Shown here one piece after another: positions 18,931 through 21,792 of a stretch of 21,792 nucleotides of DNA. The stretch lies in the IMG/VR virus record IMGVR_UViG_3300035565_000021, positions 1 to 21,792 of that record; one strand, 5' to 3'. The DNA is from a virus. The notes below the pieces were generated by a model. It had not been told where the DNA came from. It did no database searches and worked only from the letters and a program-made list of their open reading frames with translations. Made by a program: the position numbers and the translations under genes. Each line of letters opens with the position of its first letter. The stretch's first letter is position 1.

Positions 18931-19361
18931 ACGTACACTTTATGAGTAAAACCGTTATTTGGGCAACTCCGCAAGAGTTATTCGATTCGCTTAATGAAGA
19001 ATTTAAATTTACTCTTGACGTGTGCGCTCTCCCTGAAAATGCTAAGTGTGATAATTATTTTACTCCCGAAACAGATGGATTATCTCAACCGTGGGAAGGT
19101 GTCTGCTGGATGAACCCACCTTATGGCCGGGAAATAGGTAAGTGGATTAAGAAGGCTTATGTCTCGTCTTTGATGGGGGCTACCGTGGTTTGCTTAGTAC
19201 CTGCCCGAACCGACACGGCATGGTGGAATGATTACGTTGTAAAAGGTGAAATACGATTTTTGAGAGGTCGCCTTAAATTCGGGGGATCTAAAAACTCCGC
19301 ACCGTTTCCAAGTGCAATAGTAATATTCAATCATAAGGTACATGATAAGTTTTTTAATTAA
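18927..19361 (+). CDS. dam: Phage N6-adenine DNA methyltransferase (Dam-type)
   Basis: GTG at 18927 overlaps the previous stop as GTGA and has GAGGGG upstream; ATG at 18942 is an alternative. The 144-aa protein shows the phage Dam pattern: WATPQELFDSLNEEF, LDVCA, NYFTPETDGLSQPW, the catalytic NPPY at 63-66, VCLVPARTDTAWW and FLRGRLKFGG. Such compact enzymes methylate adenine N6 and protect phage DNA from host restriction or affect replication timing. The recognition sequence cannot be read. The gene lies exactly between two 23-bp direct repeats, which suggests gain by recombination. Confidence 0.88.
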   Translation: MNVHFMSKTVIWATPQELFDSLNEEFKFTLDVCALPENAKCDNYFTPETDGLSQPWEGVCWMNPPYGREIGKWIKKAYVSSLMGATVVCLVPARTDTAWWNDYVVKGEIRFLRGRLKFGGSKNSAPFPSAIVIFNHKVHDKFFN

Positions 19362-19380
19362 CCCACGCTCAAGAGGGGTG
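19358..19380 (+). repeat. Right copy of the 23-bp direct repeat
   Basis: This is identical to 18901-18923. It contains the stop codon region of the methyltransferase gene at its left end, and its GAGGGGTG serves as ribosome-binding site for the 76-aa gene starting at 19383. Confidence 0.9.
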
Positions 19381-19382
19381 AG

Positions 19383-19613
19383 ATGATGAAACGGTTAAAC
19401 AAAAAGCAATTATCCAGAATACGAGTAAGTACAACCGAAAGTGGTTTTACGGTTTGGATACGAGATGCAGAAAAAGGGACTGAGCATTGGATTGTGGATG
19501 GTTCTCTCATAAAAGAGGATGGGGAAATTAGACTCTCTACGATAAGCGGGGCATGGAAAACCGTTATTGAAATCCTGCCAGATTTGGGGAGTTTATTATT
19601 AATGCGTAAATAA
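19383..19613 (+). CDS. Hypothetical protein, 76 aa
   Basis: Two ATG codons in a row (19383 and 19386) follow GAGGGG, which lies in the repeat. The product is basic at the N-terminus (KRLNKKQLSRIRVS), with beta-rich GFTVWIRDAEKGTEHWIVDG and a hydrophobic end. No domain is recognised. It was probably adjacent to the 18700 gene before the methyltransferase insertion. Confidence 0.55.
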   Translation: MMKRLNKKQLSRIRVSTTESGFTVWIRDAEKGTEHWIVDGSLIKEDGEIRLSTISGAWKTVIEILPDLGSLLLMRK

Positions 19614-19623
19614 AGGAGCCACC

Positions 19624-19668
19624 ATGCAGGTAGAGGTTTTCGGGCGCGGCCTTATCGCGTTCTTTTGA
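19624..19668 (+). CDS. Possible leader peptide, 14 aa
   Basis: AAAGGAG leads to ATG at 19624 and a 14-codon frame (QVEVFGRGLIAFF after Met) that stops exactly where a 20-bp perfect palindrome begins. A short translated frame followed by a hairpin is the layout of attenuators or stalling leaders. The peptide itself may have no other role. Confidence 0.4.
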   Translation: MQVEVFGRGLIAFF

Positions 19669-19687
19669 GCTATCTATATAGATAGCT
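19668..19687. promoter_or_regulatory. Perfect 20-bp palindrome
   Basis: AGCTATCTATATAGATAGCT is a perfect inverted repeat. It begins at the last base of the leader-peptide stop and ends 25 bases before the next ATG. It can form an 8-bp hairpin in RNA or bind a dimeric regulator in DNA. Confidence 0.7.
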
Positions 19688-19712
19688 ACATCAATCGCGG
19701 GAGGAAAATCAA

Positions 19713-19859
19713 ATGGCAGAGAACGATAAAAACTTAAAAATTGAAGCCATCAGATGTGCAGCGGGCATTAATAGTGCTCATGTAGCAGCAGCCAAGGATG
19801 TTAAGCCGGAGGATGTGGTAGGTTTGGCTAAGAAGATTTACGAGTTTTTGAAAGGTTAA
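19713..19859 (+). CDS. Helical microprotein, 48 aa
   Basis: GGGAGGAAAATCAA precedes ATG at 19713. The product is charged and alpha-helical (NLKIEAIRCAAGINSAHVAA, then DVVGLAKKIYEFLKG). Its size and amphipathic last helix suggest a small interaction module. No family is recognised. Confidence 0.55.
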   Translation: MAENDKNLKIEAIRCAAGINSAHVAAAKDVKPEDVVGLAKKIYEFLKG

Positions 19860-19865
19860 TTACGC

Positions 19866-19892
19866 ATAGCTGGTCATAAGGCGGCCAGCTAT
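19866..19892 (+). terminator. Hairpin after the 48-aa gene
   Basis: ATAGCTGG and CCAGCTAT form an 8-bp stem with an 11-base loop, followed by TACTTT. It is terminator-like but weak in U content; partial termination or 3' end protection is likely. Confidence 0.45.
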
Positions 19893-19912
19893 TACTTTAA
19901 GGAGTCCTAACC

Positions 19913-19999
19913 ATGCCTAACGTTGATAAAGTTTCCGACCGCCCTAAGTTCTGCGAGGCAGTGGCGGACTTTTATATACCGGATTGGAGGACAAAATAA
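19913..19999 (+). CDS. Microprotein, 28 aa
   Basis: AAGGAGTCC precedes ATG at 19913. The 28-residue product (NVDKVSDRPKFCEAVADFYI after Met-Pro, ending DWRTK) stops with TAATG overlapping the next gene. The good ribosome-binding site and the overlap support it despite its length. No function can be assigned. Confidence 0.42.
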   Translation: MPNVDKVSDRPKFCEAVADFYIPDWRTK

Positions 20000-20202
20000 T
20001 GGAAGACTTAATTAAGGCATTGCAAATTTTACTGAAATATGGGAATCCTAAATATCCAACCCATTGCGAACACGACGTGCTCCACATTGCCGATATCGAT
20101 GCTTCGCAAGTTTCCGAGGAAGACATTAAAACATTATCGAACTTGGATTTCAATATAGACAAAGACGGATATTTTTATTCATTTCGATTTGGAAGTTCCT
20201 GA
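19999..20202 (+). CDS. Small acidic protein, 67 aa
   Basis: GGAGG lies before ATG at 19999, which overlaps the preceding stop as TAATG. The product starts with a helix (MEDLIKALQILLKYGNPK), has a CEHDVLHIADID segment, and ends in aromatic strands (GYFYSFRFGSS). It resembles small early phage proteins of unknown role. The Cys/His cluster could be a metal site. Confidence 0.58.
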   Translation: MEDLIKALQILLKYGNPKYPTHCEHDVLHIADIDASQVSEEDIKTLSNLDFNIDKDGYFYSFRFGSS

Positions 20203-20208
20203 GCATAA

Positions 20209-20331
20209 CTGTTTAGACATTCATATGGTGGTGTCCTTATATCCATAAGCCGATATTGGCAGGAAATAAACTATCGGGACATTGAGCACAAAAGAGGGCG
20301 TAAATTCAACGAGCTACCATATTTTAATTGA
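20209..20331 (+). pseudogene. Possible gene remnant in the gap 20203-20345
   Basis: One frame is open for 40 codons and reads protein-like at its end (SRYWQEINYRDIEHKRGRKF), but it lacks ATG, GTG or TTG and any ribosome-binding site. Its stop falls in the ribosome-binding region of the next gene. It could be the remains of a gene that lost its start. I see nothing else in this gap. Confidence 0.2.
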
Positions 20332-20345
20332 AAGGAAGAGTACAA

Positions 20346-20573
20346 ATGAAACTGGGGAAAATAAAACAACATTTCTGTAATCATGTTTGTAACCTAGAGG
20401 ATTTAGCGCGCATTGACAACAATCAGGTAAGCTGTGTATGTAAAAAATGTGGCAAAATTCTCTATGCAGAATATGGGCTTGCGCTTAAATGTACTTGGTC
20501 AAGAAGGGTCACTCTCCCCGAAAGGAGTCCCCATGAGGGAAAAGCGAGAAGAAATAATAAAATTACTTGTTGA
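20346..20573 (+). CDS. Zinc-ribbon early protein, 75 aa
   Basis: AAGGAAGAG precedes ATG at 20346. The protein has CNHVCN near the start and CVCKKCGKILYAEYGLALKC in the middle, giving a four- to six-Cys zinc site of the type seen in small phage proteins with a CxRCGK core. The last 20 residues overlap the next gene in another frame and are probably unconstrained. Confidence 0.6.
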   Translation: MKLGKIKQHFCNHVCNLEDLARIDNNQVSCVCKKCGKILYAEYGLALKCTWSRRVTLPERSPHEGKARRNNKITC

Positions 20574-20874
20574 CCTTGTTCAATCAAACCGGCACGCATA
20601 CAAGCCAGCAAGCGAAACAGCAGACTCCATCCTTTCCCTTCTCTCCACTCGCATCTTGGCGCAGAAGTGTGTATGCAAACCTAATGAGATTGTTTGCCCG
20701 TACTGTGATGGTACGTTACCAAAATCAAGAGAGCTTACGCATGAGGAGCTTGCGGAGTGGGCAATAGAACTTATTAAATTCTGCGAAAGCCATCCGTTCT
20801 ATGCTCACAATCCAGATATGCAAGCATTAATTTTACCCACCGGCGAGAGGCTGGTGGTAAAAGAAAGGAGGTGA
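20533..20874 (+). CDS. Cys-containing early protein, 113 aa, with shared STRILAQK module
   Basis: AAAGGAG lies before ATG at 20533. The helical N-terminus (EEIIKLLVDLVQSN, then SETADSILSLLSTRILAQ) leads to C-x-C and C-x2-C (CVCKPNEIVCPYCDGT), then KSRELTHEELAEWAIELIKF. The DNA encoding STRILAQK is identical over 26 bp to part of the gene at 21330, and both proteins continue into a Cys module, so they share a domain. Function is unknown. Confidence 0.6.
   Translation: MREKREEIIKLLVDLVQSNRHAYKPASETADSILSLLSTRILAQKCVCKPNEIVCPYCDGTLPKSRELTHEELAEWAIELIKFCESHPFYAHNPDMQALILPTGERLVVKERR
20642..20667 (+). repeat. 26-bp direct repeat, first copy (inside the 113-aa gene)
   Basis: The stretch beginning TCTCCACTCGC and ending GGCGCAGAAG recurs exactly at 21634-21659, in the same reading frame in both genes. 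Confidence 0.9.
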
Positions 20875-20878
20875 TAAA

Positions 20879-21157
20879 ATGAATAAAGGGACAGGATGTG
20901 CAACTGAAAAAAGGCAATCGCATGTTGCGGAAGAAATATCGTCTCTTCGAGAGACCGTGAAGTATTTAGAGACTGAAGTTTCTGGATTGGCAGAAAGACT
21001 CGCTTCTATTTTACGAATAGAACCCGCGAATACAACTCCCACAGACAAGGTTGACAGGTCTATCGTACCACTTGCGGAAAATATAAGGGAAATTCGCTGG
21101 GGGATAGCTAACCAAGCGTCTCGGATAGTCGAACTCAAGAATATGTGTGAACTTTAG
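20879..21157 (+). CDS. Coiled-coil early protein, 92 aa
   Basis: The ATG follows AAAGGAGGTGAT, a full match to the 16S anti-Shine-Dalgarno, so high expression is expected. The product is helical with heptad-like Leu/Val spacing in SLRETVKYLETEVSGLAERL, a Pro/Thr-rich break, and a second helix (IREIRWGIANQASRIVEL). It resembles small phage coiled-coil proteins found among early genes. Function is unknown. Confidence 0.65.
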   Translation: MNKGTGCATEKRQSHVAEEISSLRETVKYLETEVSGLAERLASILRIEPANTTPTDKVDRSIVPLAENIREIRWGIANQASRIVELKNMCEL

Positions 21158-21204
21158 CATATTTCCGTGGGTTAGCGCATACGAAATCACGCTAGGAGGA
21201 TGGG

Positions 21205-21333
21205 ATGCAAAGAAGACCGATCACTAAGGATTGGAGTACATCCTGTGGGAATGATTTCGTTATGCTTGAAGACACCAGGCCCACTGACTTTAAATTCTGC
21301 GCTTTCTGCGGGAAAAGGTTGGAGACAAAATGA
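21205..21333 (+). CDS. Zinc-finger microprotein, 42 aa
   Basis: TAGGAGGATGGG precedes ATG at 21205. The product contains a Cys in STSCGNDF and the pair C-x2-C in KFCAFCGKRLETK, a minimal zinc-ribbon end. The stop overlaps the next start as ATGA, which supports coupling and reality. Confidence 0.55.
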   Translation: MQRRPITKDWSTSCGNDFVMLEDTRPTDFKFCAFCGKRLETK

Positions 21334-21792
21334 AAATTTACGAATTACACAATAAAACAACTAGTTTACTTTTCTGCAATAAAGAAATTGCAGAGTTAAA
21401 TTTGGGTATTGTTGCGACAAGCAGTCTGCAAATACTAGAACGAGCAACGCTTGACGAACTATCATCCTCCACTCGCAAGGGTGAAGATGAAAAACTGGTT
21501 AATGCTTTTGTACAAGGGGCTAAGTGGTGGGAGTATAAGGCTAGCGGTGGAACAATGTGGCAATCAGATCAAAAACTCGCAGAAAAAGAGGTGCTAGAAA
21601 GACTAAAAATCGGATCATTTAACAATCAACCTATCTCCACTCGCATCTTGGCGCAGAAGAAGTGCGGATGCAACAATGGAAGAATAGAAAAAGGCCCGGA
21701 TGGAGCAACGTATACTGTAATTTGTGAACGTTGCCACGGCTCCGGCACTCTATCAAGAGAGCTAGATGCTCTTGAGTGCGTGGAAGTGCTGA
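21330..21792 (+). CDS. Early protein with STRILAQK/Cys module (3' end cut by window)
   Basis: GGAGACAAA precedes ATG at 21330, and the frame is still open after 154 codons at the right edge. The N-terminal part is a helical region with AKWWEYKASGGTMW. The C-terminal part carries ISTRILAQKKCGCNNGR, then CERCHGSGTLSREL, a two-pair Cys site like a DnaJ-type zinc ribbon. The STRILAQK stretch is shared, at DNA level, with the gene at 20533. Confidence 0.62.
   Translation, partial: MKIYELHNKTTSLLFCNKEIAELNLGIVATSSLQILERATLDELSSSTRKGEDEKLVNAFVQGAKWWEYKASGGTMWQSDQKLAEKEVLERLKIGSFNNQPISTRILAQKKCGCNNGRIEKGPDGATYTVICERCHGSGTLSRELDALECVEVL
21634..21659 (+). repeat. 26-bp direct repeat, second copy
   Basis: This is identical to 20642-20667, 992 bp away. 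It encodes the same STRILAQK peptide in frame. Confidence 0.9.

Overview
The window is part of a tailed double-stranded DNA phage or prophage of a bacterium. The evidence is a contiguous packaging and head block read leftward (small terminase, large terminase, portal, zinc ribbon, scaffold, coat, decoration-like protein, tail adaptor) whose portal, scaffold and coat look like the P22 head-assembly group. No integrase, tail fibre, endolysin or host gene is visible, and the host cannot be named. A divergent pair of helix-turn-helix regulators with shared operators suggests a temperate lifestyle.

Layout. Positions 1-14229 are almost entirely minus strand. From the switch leftward they hold: a Cro-like gene, a small predicted DNA-binding protein, four tiny membrane-protein genes chained by ATGA overlaps, an HTH protein, a VRR-NUC nuclease, a zinc microprotein, a winged-helix protein, a replication initiator overlapping a putative helicase loader, another HTH protein, and then terminase and head genes. 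Between the decoration-like gene and the tail adaptor sits a cassette of glycosyltransferase, SAM methyltransferase and radical SAM enzyme, followed by four small genes, two of them very lysine-rich. Positions 14312-21792 are plus strand: the repressor, two microproteins, a 41-unit tetrapeptide-repeat protein, a DUF6745-type protein, a 99-aa partner, a Sak4-like recombinase with a DUF669 SSB-like protein, a Dam-type methyltransferase between 23-bp direct repeats, and many very small proteins, several with Cys pairs.

Regulation. Three near-identical operators (consensus TATCCAA-nn-TTGGATA) control the region: one fills the spacer of a consensus leftward promoter whose first gene appears to be leaderless, and two overlap the rightward promoter. 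Rightward transcription would give recombination and host-takeover functions. Leftward transcription would give replication, packaging and virion genes.

The best candidate for an undescribed system is 15023-16755: a hypervariable-looking 12-bp repeat gene, a DUF6745-type gene and a conserved 99-aa gene in tandem. The next most interesting are the modification cassette at 1278-3561, the repeat-flanked methyltransferase, and the coupled chain of tiny membrane proteins. Many genes here are shorter than 60 codons; they were called from ribosome-binding sites, ATGA/TAATG overlaps and protein-like composition.
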